Below, piece after piece: positions 18,588 through 27,031 of a DNA stretch of 64,000 nucleotides. The stretch covers positions 62,001 through 126,000 of the forward strand of contig CAMENP010000004.1 of the NCBI GenBank assembly GCA_945928575.1. The letters run 5' to 3'. Position numbers and translations under genes: made by a program. The notes beneath the pieces were generated by a model. That model worked only from the letters and a program-made list of their open reading frames with translations, ran no database searches and was not told the origin of the DNA. Position 1 is the stretch's first letter. Each line of letters begins with the position of its first letter. The stretch is from an uncultured Butyrivibrio sp. Its GTDB lineage: Bacteria; Bacillota; Clostridia; Lachnospirales; Lachnospiraceae.

Positions 18588-18616
18588 ATAATATCATTAA
18601 GCGCATGGAATGTCAA
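18588..18616 (-). promoter_or_regulatory. Sigma-A promoter for coaD-thl-crt-hbd-bcd-etfB-etfA
   Basis: Minus strand: consensus -35 TTGACA, 17-base spacer, -10 TATTAT. The predicted start leaves a leader of about 110 bases that contains the Rex-type operator. No other good promoter was found before thl. Confidence 0.75.
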
Positions 18617-18731
18617 TTTTTAAAAGAAAGAAATTTCTGCTAAAAAAATTAAATTCACATACTTCCGGCACATAGACGAGATATGGCCTGTATCCGTTTA
18701 TCCTTGGATGCAGGCCATAAATTGCCAATAT

Positions 18732-19619
18732 TTATCTGTCGGAAAATTTGCACCATTCAGGTGAAACACCGTTATCAAGCATGGAATCAAATACGCTGTA
18801 CGGTGAGACTGAACGATACGTCCAGGTCGTTGAGTATTCTTCCTTACAATTATCCTCAAGATACCGCGCTATTTCCTTATGCTTATCAAGCACTGCCTGA
18901 CGCTGTTCATCGTTCAGTGCTTCATAGACTTCATCAGTCACAAGCGTTACTTCATTAAACCATATGGCACATATGCGGCTGTCCGTGTCGCTTCCGCTTT
19001 CATGAAAAGCATCCCCGATATATGATGCCGGGTCGACGGATAAGTAATACTCGCACAAAACTTCCGGATAATCGTCCCGCTTGAGAAACTCCTGATAAGT
19101 GCGCGAACCTCCGAGTGCATCCATATACTCTATATAGTACAGATTGTTGCTGCGCATAGCCATCAATGCAATAATTTTCTCGTTATTGGCAATCTCAAGC
19201 AATTCCTTGGTTGAGAGCTTATCCATGATACTCTGCGGCATTATCGCATCCGCCCTTATGTATGTGCCGTAATCAATACCTCTTTTCCAGTCCTTATCAT
19301 GCATATCCTTGCCGGGATATTTAAAATTTCCGTCGCTGTCATAATACTCATCCTCTGTATGAAGATACTCCTTAAATTCGTCGGAATTATCAAGAATATA
19401 AGACGCACTGTCAAATAATTCCTTCAGTTCGTAGTCGTGATTCTTAACATAGTCCGGATCTGCTTTCTTAAGCCAATCCATTGTGTACGGCTTTACGCCC
19501 TCTTCGTACAGACGGTATGTAACGACATCGGATGTACTTTTACCGGACGTCTTTGATGCACATGCACATTGTGAAAGCGCAATTAAAAATGTTGCAAGAA
19601 TGATGATTTTTTTCTTCAT
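18732..19619 (-). CDS. Putative lipoprotein of unknown function
   Basis: 295 residues from the ATG at 19619. The frame also has an ATG two codons earlier, but AGGGGG abuts that one and is well spaced only for the second. The signal is MKKKIIILATFLIALSQ followed by CACAS; the lipobox is poor (SQC or CAC), so lipid attachment is probable rather than certain. The mature part is highly charged and Asp/Tyr/Glu-rich, with no recognised domain. It has its own divergent promoter and no operon partners. Function unknown. Confidence 0.75.
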   Translation of the reverse strand: MKKKIIILATFLIALSQCACASKTSGKSTSDVVTYRLYEEGVKPYTMDWLKKADPDYVKNHDYELKELFDSASYILDNSDEFKEYLHTEDEYYDSDGNFKYPGKDMHDKDWKRGIDYGTYIRADAIMPQSIMDKLSTKELLEIANNEKIIALMAMRSNNLYYIEYMDALGGSRTYQEFLKRDDYPEVLCEYYLSVDPASYIGDAFHESGSDTDSRICAIWFNEVTLVTDEVYEALNDEQRQAVLDKHKEIARYLEDNCKEEYSTTWTYRSVSPYSVFDSMLDNGVSPEWCKFSDR

Positions 19620-19651
19620 AGGCATCCCCCTGTTTTAATATTGTTTTTTAT

Positions 19652-19680
19652 ATTATAACCTGCATTTCCGGCGTTATCAA
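19652..19680 (-). promoter_or_regulatory. Sigma-A-like promoter for the lipoprotein gene
   Basis: Minus strand: -35 TTGATA, 17-base spacer, -10 TATAAT, about 35 bases before the start codon. Confidence 0.65.
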
Positions 19681-19757
19681 GAAAAAAATTGTTACAAATT
19701 TGCTACAAAAACATTACGCAGATTACATTTTAAGAAGCATTATTTAAGATGTAATAG

Positions 19758-19786
19758 TTGAAACCGGTCTGCTTCTCTGCTATAAT
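19758..19786 (+). promoter_or_regulatory. Sigma-A-like promoter for the PQG-repeat membrane protein
   Basis: -35 TTGAAA, 17-base spacer, perfect -10 TATAAT, 30 bases before the ATG at 19817. Confidence 0.7.
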
Positions 19787-19816
19787 ATGTTAAAGCAAAT
19801 AATAGGAGGTGCCATC

Positions 19817-20581
19817 ATGGCAAAAGCAAATACCAGATACGTCAGGGATTTACAGTTGAATATGCCCGATGACGTGATCAGCTACGTTATAACAGACTGG
19901 CTTAAGAGAAACGGATACACACAGACGAATTACAACAACGAACCCAATGTTTTCGTTGCCGGAGACGGATTTGTCACAGCTAAGGATTATGTTAAGATTT
20001 TCTATCAGAACGGTGCATTCCACATTGAATCATGGTTCAAGACAGGCAAAAGGGAAATCGGACCTGATCAACCCGGAGCATACGGCTGGGCCGTTAAATC
20101 AGCCATTAAAAGTAAAATAGATCAGTTTATAAATTATCTTCTGCAGCAGCAATACATACAGCAGCCGCAGAACAATGCGGGCACAGCTTTTCAGGGAGCG
20201 CAGGGAATGCCGCAGGGCAATGCACAGAGCATTCCGCAGGGTGTGCCACAGGGCAATGCACAGGGTGTCCCGCAGGGCAACGTTGTCAATGTAACGGGAT
20301 ATCATGACGAAAAATCTTCAACCGCTCCGCTTGTAATCGGAATAATTCTCTGTGCAATATCGGCAGTCAATTTGCTGCTTTTGCTCACAACCGGATATTT
20401 CATAACACTCGGATGGATATTTATCGTCCTTGCGGTATTCGGAATTGTTTCCGCCAACAAAGCCATCAAACTCACGGACGGTTCATCCAAAGCCAAAGCA
20501 GGCCTGGTACTCAACATAATAGGCTGCGTCGCACTGGCAGTTTTCTTTATACTCGGAATCGTGACAACAGTTCTCAGATAA
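19817..20581 (+). CDS. Membrane protein with PQG-repeat linker and DUF4190-like tail
   Basis: 254 residues from the ATG at 19817, chosen for AGGAGGT seven bases upstream; an earlier in-frame ATG at 19787 lies on the -10 box and is rejected. Residues 1-110 form a soluble domain with no recognised family. Then comes a Gln/Pro/Gly linker with repeats of PQGNAQ/IPQGVPQG (about residues 128-155), and a C-terminal half with three hydrophobic segments, a pattern of small-membrane-domain proteins (SNxAIKLTDGSSKAKAGLVLN). The protein is probably membrane-anchored with a cytosolic N-terminal domain. Single-gene unit with promoter and terminator. Confidence 0.75.
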   Translation: MAKANTRYVRDLQLNMPDDVISYVITDWLKRNGYTQTNYNNEPNVFVAGDGFVTAKDYVKIFYQNGAFHIESWFKTGKREIGPDQPGAYGWAVKSAIKSKIDQFINYLLQQQYIQQPQNNAGTAFQGAQGMPQGNAQSIPQGVPQGNAQGVPQGNVVNVTGYHDEKSSTAPLVIGIILCAISAVNLLLLLTTGYFITLGWIFIVLAVFGIVSANKAIKLTDGSSKAKAGLVLNIIGCVALAVFFILGIVTTVLR

Positions 20582-20594
20582 TTATTGACATCAG

Positions 20595-20622
20595 AAAAGC
20601 TCCGGAAATTTCCGGAGCTTTT
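20595..20622. terminator. Bidirectional terminator at 20.6 kb
   Basis: AAAAGCTCCGGAA / TTCCGGAGCTTTT, a near-perfect palindrome with A/T tracts on both sides, between the convergent PQG-repeat gene and the ABC transporter operon. It can serve both. Confidence 0.85.
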
Positions 20623-20634
20623 ATATGCGTTTAT

Positions 20635-21429
20635 TTAACTGAAAATAACTCTGTCGTTATCGAATTCTTCGTGTTTCTTGCTTGAATACTTCTTCATAAG
20701 ATCTTCAATCGTCATACCGATACGTTCCTCTTTACCGATATCAAAAATAATATTACCGGCATCAAGCATTATGGTGCGGTCACCCGTTTCCAATGCCGAT
20801 TTGACATTATGAGTGATCATAAGAGTTGTGAGATTCTCGCGCTCAACGATGCGCTTGGTTATTTCCATAACTTTCTCGGCCGTCGCAGGATCAAGCGCAG
20901 CCGTATGCTCATCGAGCAGAAGAAGTCTCGGCGGAACAAGCGTAGCCATAAGCAATGTAACCACCTGGCGCTGACCGCCGGAAAGAAGTCCCACTTTGGT
21001 ATTCATCCTGTCTTCAAGTCCCATATCAAAATCCGCCAGGGCATCACGGAACATTTGTCTCTCACTCTTCGTGATCGCAGGCGCAAGTCCTCCGCGCTTA
21101 CTCCTCGAATATGCAAGTGCAAGATTCTCTTCTATTGTAAGATGCGGTGCGGTTCCTTTCATCGGATCCTGAAAAATACGTCCGATATGGCGTGCTCTCT
21201 TATGTTCTGACTTGTATGAGATATCTTCACCGTCAAGTATTATATGGCCCTTATCCAGCCAGAAATTACCGCATATTGCATTAAACAAAGTCGATTTGCC
21301 TGCTCCGTTTGAACCTATGATCGTGACGAATTCTCCGTCTTCAAGTTTAAGGTTAAGGCCGTTAAGCGCCTTGAATTCATTGGGAGTACCGGCAGCAAAT
21401 ACTTTGACTGCATTCTTAACTTCAAGCAT
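20635..21429 (-). CDS. ABC transporter ATP-binding protein
   Basis: 264 residues, complete ABC ATPase: Walker A IGSNGAGKST, signature LLSGGQRQVV, Walker B RLLLLDEHTAALDP and the switch histidine in MITHNVKSAL. It belongs with the permease and binding protein upstream, a three-part importer of the ABC_sub_bind type (relatives include streptococcal/clostridial TrpXYZ-like systems). Its start overlaps the permease stop by 8 bases. Substrate unknown; amino-acid or small aromatic uptake is a family-based guess, and the neighbouring dehydrogenase could hint at an alcohol or polyol. Confidence 0.9.
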   Translation of the reverse strand: MLEVKNAVKVFAAGTPNEFKALNGLNLKLEDGEFVTIIGSNGAGKSTLFNAICGNFWLDKGHIILDGEDISYKSEHKRARHIGRIFQDPMKGTAPHLTIEENLALAYSRSKRGGLAPAITKSERQMFRDALADFDMGLEDRMNTKVGLLSGGQRQVVTLLMATLVPPRLLLLDEHTAALDPATAEKVMEITKRIVERENLTTLMITHNVKSALETGDRTIMLDAGNIIFDIGKEERIGMTIEDLMKKYSSKKHEEFDNDRVIFS

Positions 21430-22327
21430 CTTTGTGCCCTCCTCTCTTAATCCGGGCTTTTCTTACGGATTCCTTGATTACAGGTATCGCAAGCGCTGCT
21501 ATAACTATCACTGCCGCAACAAGTTTGAACATGTAAGAAGGGAAAATGTTATAACGTGTTGTAACCGCTATTATTGCCCTGTATATTATAGAACCGACAA
21601 TCGCGGATATGAATCCGATTGTTACGCTTCTTCTTCCGAAAATCGCTTCACCTATAATAACCGACGCGAGACCTACCACAAGCATACCTACGCTTGAATT
21701 GACATCCGCAAAGCTCTGATACTGTGCGGTAAGGCCGCCCGAAAGTGCAATACATGCATTGCCAAGTCCAAGTGCCGCTATCTTGGTTATATTTACATTG
21801 ACAGATGAGGCGCTCAACATATCCTGATTATCTCCGGTCGCTCTTATGCAGAGACCGAAATGCGATTTAAAAAACAATGATAATAACACTACAACCGCAA
21901 TTGCAATAACCGCTATAATTATTATTCTGACTATCTCCTTGTCAACTCCCGGCATAAGATCTCTGAAGTCAGTAAAAATAGTCCTTGTATTGAGCAGTGT
22001 CAGGTTCGGGCTGTTATGCATTACTCCGAGATTGATCGAATACAAACCGCTCATCGTGATTATACCGGCAAGAATAGGATGTATCTTGAGCTTGGTCTGT
22101 AAAAGTCCCGTAAAGCATCCTGCAGCAATACCTGCCACGACAGAAAGCAGAAGTCCGAGATACGGATGTCCCGCTTTGGCCATGACGGCAGAAACCGCAA
22201 CACCAAACGCAAAACTTCCTTCTGTTGTCAGATCCGGTATGTCAAGTATCCTGAAACTTATGTAAATTCCAAGAACCATTATTCCGTACAGTAATCCTAA
22301 CTGCAGGGAACTGTATAAAATAGTCAT
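21422..22327 (-). CDS. ABC transporter permease
   Basis: 301 residues, strongly hydrophobic, with about eight or nine membrane segments, of the branched-chain amino acid/ribose-type permease family used by ABC_sub_bind importers. The N terminus GIYISFRILDIPDLTTEGSF, with its conserved LTxEGSF element, and the later GLGNACIALSGGLTAQYQSF are family features. The Arg/Lys-rich C terminus is cytosolic-looking. It lies 16 bases after the binding-protein gene and overlaps the ATPase gene. Confidence 0.9.
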   Translation of the reverse strand: MTILYSSLQLGLLYGIMVLGIYISFRILDIPDLTTEGSFAFGVAVSAVMAKAGHPYLGLLLSVVAGIAAGCFTGLLQTKLKIHPILAGIITMSGLYSINLGVMHNSPNLTLLNTRTIFTDFRDLMPGVDKEIVRIIIIAVIAIAVVVLLSLFFKSHFGLCIRATGDNQDMLSASSVNVNITKIAALGLGNACIALSGGLTAQYQSFADVNSSVGMLVVGLASVIIGEAIFGRRSVTIGFISAIVGSIIYRAIIAVTTRYNIFPSYMFKLVAAVIVIAALAIPVIKESVRKARIKRGGHKDA

Positions 22328-22343
22328 TATAAATCCTCCAAAA

Positions 22344-23327
22344 CTATTCAGCGTCGTTTACAATTATAGCGCTGTTTTTGATATCATCCGGAATTGTTAC
22401 TCCGAGTGCATCAAGAGTTTTCTGATTGATTACAGTCTCTTCTGCCGGAACAACAACCGAAGGGATATCCTTAACGGCTGTGCCGTCCTTAAGATATTTA
22501 AGGCCCATCTGTGCAGTGAGTTTACCGATTTCCGTATCACTGATAGCGATTGTAGCAAATGCGCCGGAAAGAACCATTGCCTTTGAACTTCCGTATACCG
22601 GAATCTTCTTATCTCTTGCCACTTCCGTAACTGTTGTCATAGCTGACTGGATAACGCTGTCGTTAGGGATAAAAATACCATCAACCTTGCCTGCAAGTGT
22701 TTCGGCAGCCTGCTTTACTTCTGAAGAGTTAGTAACAGTTACCTCTTCGTAAGGGATCTTATTCTGATCACAGTATTCCTTGGCTGACTTAACTGTATTA
22801 ACCGAATTATCCTCGCTTGTGCAGTAGATGAATCCCCAAGTCTTGATACCAGGTGTAAGTTTATCGGCAAATCCGAATATATCTCCTACCGGGATTGCGT
22901 TTGATGTACCTGTTGCATTTTTGTCAGGTTTATCCATATCACTGATAACGCCTGCGGCAAGAGGTGCCGATACGGCACAGAAAAATGTCGGTGTGTCACA
23001 TTCCTGATTAACCATTGCCTGTGTTGCAGGAGTTGCAACTGTGAATACTGCTTTGTATGAACCGTCTGCCATATTCTGTGCGATTGTCTGGAGTGTTGTG
23101 GCATCTCCCTGTGCGCACTGAACATCAAGATTGTCATATCCGTTAGCTTTAAGTTCATCTACGATACCGTTCTTCATATCCTCGAATGCAGTGTTCTCAA
23201 CAAGATAAAGAACACCTATTTTGTCAGATGAGGATGAGCTCTTATCTGATTTCTGACAGCCTGTGATTCCGAAAGCTGCTGTTAATGTCATGACCGCGAT
23301 CATGAGCATAGCCAATTTCTTCTTCAT
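22344..23327 (-). CDS. ABC transporter substrate-binding lipoprotein
   Basis: 327 residues. Lipoprotein signal MKKKLAMLMIAVMTLT then lipobox ITGC at residues 21-24, followed by a Ser/Lys linker. The mature part has the two-lobed ABC_sub_bind pattern: KIGVLYLVENTAFEDMKNG, TIAQNMADGSYKAVFTVATP, VDGIFIPNDSVIQSAM. It would capture the substrate outside the membrane for the permease and ATPase downstream. The ligand cannot be read from sequence. It lies 24 bases after the dehydrogenase gene and no T-box or riboswitch precedes it. Confidence 0.9.
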   Translation of the reverse strand: MKKKLAMLMIAVMTLTAAFGITGCQKSDKSSSSSDKIGVLYLVENTAFEDMKNGIVDELKANGYDNLDVQCAQGDATTLQTIAQNMADGSYKAVFTVATPATQAMVNQECDTPTFFCAVSAPLAAGVISDMDKPDKNATGTSNAIPVGDIFGFADKLTPGIKTWGFIYCTSEDNSVNTVKSAKEYCDQNKIPYEEVTVTNSSEVKQAAETLAGKVDGIFIPNDSVIQSAMTTVTEVARDKKIPVYGSSKAMVLSGAFATIAISDTEIGKLTAQMGLKYLKDGTAVKDIPSVVVPAEETVINQKTLDALGVTIPDDIKNSAIIVNDAE

Positions 23328-23351
23328 ATTAATCTCCTTAAAAATATAAAT

Positions 23352-24434
23352 TTATTGATTCATTTCCTCCAGCTTGTTAAATGCTGCCGTAAGCATATCT
23401 TCTGTGATAACATACGGGTTATGCTCAATGTCCTTCATTGCCAGAGCCGCTTTAACAAGCTTCGGAATTTCATCCTTATTAAGTTCTATATCCGAAAGTT
23501 TTACCGGAAGTCCTATTTGCTTATTAAACGCATACAGTTTATCAAAATCCTCTTTATTGCCGTCCACAAGGAGTAAAACAAGTACGCCGTATCCGACTAC
23601 TTCTCCGTGCAGATGTCGTTCTTCTATATGAGGATAAGATGTCAATGCATAAAAAATTGCATGTGCAAGGCCTGTATTGTAATCAATTATATGATCGGTC
23701 GTCAGAAGAATGGATGCAACCGCGGTTGTTACTATGATCGATAAAACAACCTGCTCAAATTCCGGCGAAAATACACCGTGTTCCATATCGGCCAACGCCT
23801 TTGCACCGTATTTTAACATCGGTTCATAGCACATCCTGGAATTGGCGGTTCCGAGAGCTATATAATGAGGAACCTCCTCGTTTCTGGATGAAACGGTACT
23901 TTCAAAGTACTTCGCATAAGTGTCTCCGATTCCCGCCCACATATACCTGGACGGCGAATGTGCTATTATATCAATGTCTATAAACGCATGAACCGGCGGT
24001 TTGCAGAAGAAATGCGGTTTCAGGAAACTCCCGTCATCCTTATACATAATCGAAACACTTGTACATGCCGAACAGTTTGATGCTATTGTCGGAAAAGTAA
24101 AAACCGGTTTGCCGGTAACATCGGCAAGTGTCTTGCCGGTATCCGTGGCCTTACCGCCTCCTACTGCCCATATCATATCTGCGGATCTGACAGCATCCGA
24201 ATCTGCAAGCATATCCACATGAGCATAGGTGGCGTCCCCGCCGTACCAGAGAGCATCCGTAATTTCAATATCCTTGCCTTCTATCGCTTCCTTTACCTTA
24301 GGAAGCGCTTTTTCCATAGCGGTATGGCCGCCGACAACAACAGCCCTTTTACCATAAGGTCTGCATATATCATATATTTTATCATAAACATCAGCTCCGA
24401 TCGAATAACTCGGAAGATAGATATCGTAACTCAT
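23352..24434 (-). CDS. Iron-containing alcohol dehydrogenase family (GldA-like)
   Basis: 360 residues of the glycerol dehydrogenase/iron alcohol dehydrogenase superfamily. NAD-binding AVGGGKATDTGKTLAD near residue 92, TFPTIASNCSACTSVSIMY, and metal-ligand candidates: Asp in WAGIGDTYAKYFE and histidines in NTGLAHAIFYAL and EERHLHGEVVGYG. Members oxidise or reduce glycerol, other polyols or glycerol-phosphates. It heads the operon with an ABC importer, which is unusual and suggests that the imported compound is its substrate (inference). AGGAGG precedes the ATG; possible -10 TATAAT lies at 24477-24482. Confidence 0.88.
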   Translation of the reverse strand: MSYDIYLPSYSIGADVYDKIYDICRPYGKRAVVVGGHTAMEKALPKVKEAIEGKDIEITDALWYGGDATYAHVDMLADSDAVRSADMIWAVGGGKATDTGKTLADVTGKPVFTFPTIASNCSACTSVSIMYKDDGSFLKPHFFCKPPVHAFIDIDIIAHSPSRYMWAGIGDTYAKYFESTVSSRNEEVPHYIALGTANSRMCYEPMLKYGAKALADMEHGVFSPEFEQVVLSIIVTTAVASILLTTDHIIDYNTGLAHAIFYALTSYPHIEERHLHGEVVGYGVLVLLLVDGNKEDFDKLYAFNKQIGLPVKLSDIELNKDEIPKLVKAALAMKDIEHNPYVITEDMLTAAFNKLEEMNQ

Positions 24435-24513
24435 TATATGCCTCCTGACTGCAAACTGACATAAGTTTACCTATGAATTATAATACGAGTAATTCCATAT
24501 GTAAATCAAAAAA

Positions 24514-24542
24514 TTGCTATTTCGTAATATTTGTGATACAAT
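24514..24542 (+). promoter_or_regulatory. Sigma-A-like promoter for the Dabb protein gene
   Basis: -35 TTGCTA, 17-base spacer, -10 TACAAT, 51 bases before the ATG at 24594. Confidence 0.55.
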
Positions 24543-24593
24543 TAACGCGTTATCGCATAAAAGCGCCAAATTAAACCACAGGAGGACTGTTGT

Positions 24594-24887
24594 ATGATAA
24601 AACATTTTGTTATTTTTACTTTTGAAAAAAATTTTTTCACAGATGACAATTACAATGAATACGTGGACGCATTCGGCATAATTGAAAACGCTTTTGACGG
24701 CATTAAATCGGTAAGCATTCATCGTAACTGTGTTGACCGGCCGGCCAATATGGATCTGATGATTGAAATGGTGCTTTCCGACGAGTCGGTTCTTAGCGAA
24801 TATCTTAATCACCCGGAGCATGTGCGCATGGGGCAGAAATATAACCCTCATGTGACAAACAGAGTTTCTTTTGACTACAAATTATAA
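24594..24887 (+). CDS. Dabb (stress-responsive alpha/beta barrel) protein
   Basis: 97 residues with the Dabb dimeric alpha/beta-barrel pattern: MIKHFVIFTF at the N terminus, a central helix, SVSIHRNCVDRP, DLMIEMVLSDESVLSEYLNHPEHV. Family members range from stress proteins to small enzymes, so function is open. AGGAGG before the ATG, own promoter, and a strong terminator behind it make it a single-gene unit facing rplS. Confidence 0.85.
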   Translation: MIKHFVIFTFEKNFFTDDNYNEYVDAFGIIENAFDGIKSVSIHRNCVDRPANMDLMIEMVLSDESVLSEYLNHPEHVRMGQKYNPHVTNRVSFDYKL

Positions 24888-24893
24888 TCGAAA

Positions 24894-24922
24894 AAAGGTA
24901 CCGGCCATAAACCGGTACCTTT
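24894..24922. terminator. Bidirectional terminator between the Dabb gene and rplS
   Basis: Perfect 11-base-pair stem AAAGGTACCGG / CCGGTACCTTT with a seven-base loop, A-rich before and T-rich after. It lies 25 bases beyond the rplS stop and 7 beyond the Dabb stop. Confidence 0.88.
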
Positions 24923-24946
24923 AATCATAGTCATAATCGTTGTTAA

Positions 24947-25294
24947 TTATTTAACAATCTCTTTAACCTTAGCTGCCTTACCTACTCTGTCTCTTAAGTA
25001 GAATAATTTAGCTCTTCTTGCTTTACCGCGTCTAACAACCTGGATATCCTCAACGAACGGAGAATGTAACGGCCATGTCTTCTCAACGCCAACGCCGTTT
25101 GAAAGCTTTCTTACGGTAAATGTCTCACGGTTGCTTCCGCCCTGTCTCTTAATGACAGTTCCTTCGAAAATCTGGATTCTCTCGCGGTTGCCTTCCTTAA
25201 TCTTAGCTGATACTTTAACAGTATCTCCGACTCTGAACTCAGGAACAGTCTGCTTCATCTGTTCTGCTTCAATGTTCTTAATGATGTCGTTCAT
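24947..25294 (-). CDS. rplS: Ribosomal protein L19
   Basis: Large-subunit protein at the interface with the small subunit. 115 residues, normal length. Typical segments: [53 protein letters not shown] and [26 protein letters not shown] precedes the ATG. It is the last gene of the ylxM-ffh-rpsP-khpA-rimM-trmD run, but a 132-base gap with a likely promoter and structured leader separates it from trmD, so it can be expressed on its own. Confidence 0.98.
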   Translation of the reverse strand: MNDIIKNIEAEQMKQTVPEFRVGDTVKVSAKIKEGNRERIQIFEGTVIKRQGGSNRETFTVRKLSNGVGVEKTWPLHSPFVEDIQVVRRGKARRAKLFYLRDRVGKAAKVKEIVK

Positions 25295-25426
25295 TATAAT
25301 TCCTCCTGATATATGACGTTCTTAAATACTCACTCGTAACAGCGGACCGCCACTATTTATGCGTGTTATCTGCATAACACAACTGTTGTATTTTAGCACA
25401 TGTATTTATAAAATGCAAGCTTTAAA
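25295..25426 (-). promoter_or_regulatory. rplS leader with internal promoter
   Basis: On the minus strand -35 TTGCAT (rc of 25413-25418), 17-base spacer, -10 TAAAAT (rc of 25390-25395). The leader then holds the hairpin GTGTTAT-GCAG-ATAACAC and a GC-richer stretch. Firmicutes often carry an L19 autoregulatory leader at this spot; this may be one, but no covariance check was possible. Confidence 0.5.
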
Positions 25427-26173
25427 TCAATTATTTTCCTTGGAACGGGCATATTTTTCAAGGTACGCACGGTCTTTATCCGTAAGATTGGCATTTTCAA
25501 GTAAATCAGGCCTGAAATCATATGTCCTCTCAAGTGATTTTTCCCTGCGCCACTTATCTATATTGGCATGGTGGCCTGACATGAGCACATCCGGCACGCG
25601 CTCTCCGTCAAAGACTTCCGGCCTGGTATACTGCGGATATTCGAGAAGATTATCATAAAAAGTCTCTATTTCAGATGAATCATCATTTCCCAGGACACCT
25701 GAAACCTTGCGTGATATGGCATCTATCATAACCATTGCCGGAAGTTCTCCGCCGGTAAGCACGTAATCACCTATTGATACATTATCGGTCACTATACGGT
25801 TCAGGACACGCTCATCTATGCCTTCATAATGTCCGCACAGGAAAATCAAATTCTCTTCTTTGGCAAAATCTTCCGCCATAGCCTGGTTAAAGACTTTACC
25901 TTGCGGGGTCAGATATATCACACGGACTTTCCCATCAATTGATGATGCCACGGAATTATATGCTTTATATACCGGTTCCGGCTGCATTACCATTCCGGCA
26001 CCGCCGCCATACGGATAGTCGTCCACATGACCGTGCTTATTATCTGTAAAATCTCTTATATTAACGGTATTTAATGTTATGCTTCCGTTGCGGATAGCTC
26101 TTCCGGTTATGCTTTCGCCGAGACAATTCCGTATCATTTCGGGAAAAAGCGTAAGCACATGAAAATTCATCAT
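25427..26173 (-). CDS. trmD: tRNA (guanine-N1)-methyltransferase
   Basis: Makes m1G37 next to the anticodon of certain tRNAs, preventing frameshifts. 248 residues of the SPOUT family. MMNFHVLTLFPEMI N terminus, DYPYGGGAGMVMQPEPVY, and the knot region LCGHYEGIDERVL with IGDYVLTGGELPAMVMID. Its start overlaps the rimM stop (ATGA), a sign of coupling. Order rimM-trmD-rplS is conserved across bacteria. Confidence 0.97.
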   Translation of the reverse strand: MMNFHVLTLFPEMIRNCLGESITGRAIRNGSITLNTVNIRDFTDNKHGHVDDYPYGGGAGMVMQPEPVYKAYNSVASSIDGKVRVIYLTPQGKVFNQAMAEDFAKEENLIFLCGHYEGIDERVLNRIVTDNVSIGDYVLTGGELPAMVMIDAISRKVSGVLGNDDSSEIETFYDNLLEYPQYTRPEVFDGERVPDVLMSGHHANIDKWRREKSLERTYDFRPDLLENANLTDKDRAYLEKYARSKENN

Positions 26174-26691
26174 AAATCCATAAGTCCTTTCATCACATGG
26201 ACATACATACGTCCCTCGTCAAGATTAACGTTAAGTATACATTCTTTTATCGCCGGAAAAAGATGGGTTTTACCGAAATTGTCCGTAATCTCGTACACAT
26301 CATTGGCTGCGCTCTGTAAAACATCGGTCAGCTTTCCGATTACATTATTATCTTCATCAACAACATCAAGCCCGATTAAATCACATATAAAGTACTCACC
26401 TTCTTCAAGGTCAAGTGCATCTTCTCTTGTGACATAAAGCTCAGCGTTTTTGTATTTTTCAACTTCATTAATATCATTAAATTCCTTAAACTTAAGGATA
26501 ACCATGTTCTTAAAAAACTTTACACCCGCAACTTCAAGATCCAGTGTAACGGCATTGCGGCCTTCTGTTTTCAATATACATTTTTTGAGTTTTTTGAAGC
26601 GGTTCACATCATCCGTCGTGGGATATACCTTAACCTCACCGGATATACCGTGCGTAGATGTAATAACACCTATTCTGAGTAAATCTTCCAT
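26170..26691 (-). CDS. rimM: Ribosome maturation factor RimM
   Basis: Binds S19 and helps 30S head assembly. 173 residues from the ATG at 26691, which has GGAG five bases upstream and yields the typical LLRIGVITSTHGISGEVKVYP. An upstream extension to 26757 in the same frame runs through a GC-rich hairpin and is rejected. The C-terminal PRC-barrel part shows GEYFICDLIGLDVVDED and FPAIKECILNVNLDE. It follows khpA and overlaps trmD by four bases. Confidence 0.95.
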   Translation of the reverse strand: MEDLLRIGVITSTHGISGEVKVYPTTDDVNRFKKLKKCILKTEGRNAVTLDLEVAGVKFFKNMVILKFKEFNDINEVEKYKNAELYVTREDALDLEEGEYFICDLIGLDVVDEDNNVIGKLTDVLQSAANDVYEITDNFGKTHLFPAIKECILNVNLDEGRMYVHVMKGLMDL

Positions 26692-26714
26692 AATAACTCC
26701 TTTTTGCGTTAATA

Positions 26715-26741
26715 AAGGCCGCCCCGTTGCGGGACAGCCTT
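26715..26741 (-). other. Strong hairpin between khpA and rimM
   Basis: Minus strand: AAGGCTGTCCCG CAA CGGGGCGGCCTT, twelve pairs including two G-U, followed by TATTAACG rather than a U-run. Attenuation or mRNA processing inside the operon is more likely than full termination. Confidence 0.6.
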
Positions 26742-26771
26742 CATATGTTTTACTCAAGGTAAAACCATTAG

Positions 26772-26999
26772 TTACATTATATCCACAATAACTTTCTTGT
26801 CTTCTCTGGTGGCGGCTGCCTTAACAACTGCTCTGATGGATTTGGCAATTCTGCCCTGCTTACCGATTACTTTGCCTGTATCAGACGGAGCAACCTTAAG
26901 TTCAAGAATAATCGCTTTTTCCTTAACAGTCTCAGTAACTACTACTTCATCAGGATTATCAACAAGTGCCTTTGCAATAATTTCAACTAACTCCTTCAT
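26772..26999 (-). CDS. khpA: KH-domain RNA-binding protein KhpA (YlqC)
   Basis: 75 residues, a single KH domain with the RNA-contact GxxG loop in GKVIGKQGRIAKSIRAVVKA near residue 40. KhpA-type proteins bind RNA, pair with KhpB/Jag and affect cell division and small-RNA control in Firmicutes. The place between rpsP and rimM is conserved. AGGAGG lies upstream of the ATG. Length and motif make the call firm. Confidence 0.95.
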   Translation of the reverse strand: MKELVEIIAKALVDNPDEVVVTETVKEKAIILELKVAPSDTGKVIGKQGRIAKSIRAVVKAAATREDKKVIVDIM

Positions 27000-27031
27000 A
27001 TGGGTTACCTCCTGACCTGCCGTGTAGTTAA

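Noticed and set aside
20175-20290. Short tandem repeats considered as a CRISPR-like or mobile repeat.
   Set aside because: They encode the PQG linker of a membrane protein in frame, with no spacers.
24940-24957. Perfect match to the Rex consensus, TTGTTAATTATTTAACAA, at the end of rplS.
   Set aside because: It spans the last codons and stop of L19, with no promoter downstream of it on either strand; codons for IVK plus stop explain half of it. Probably chance.
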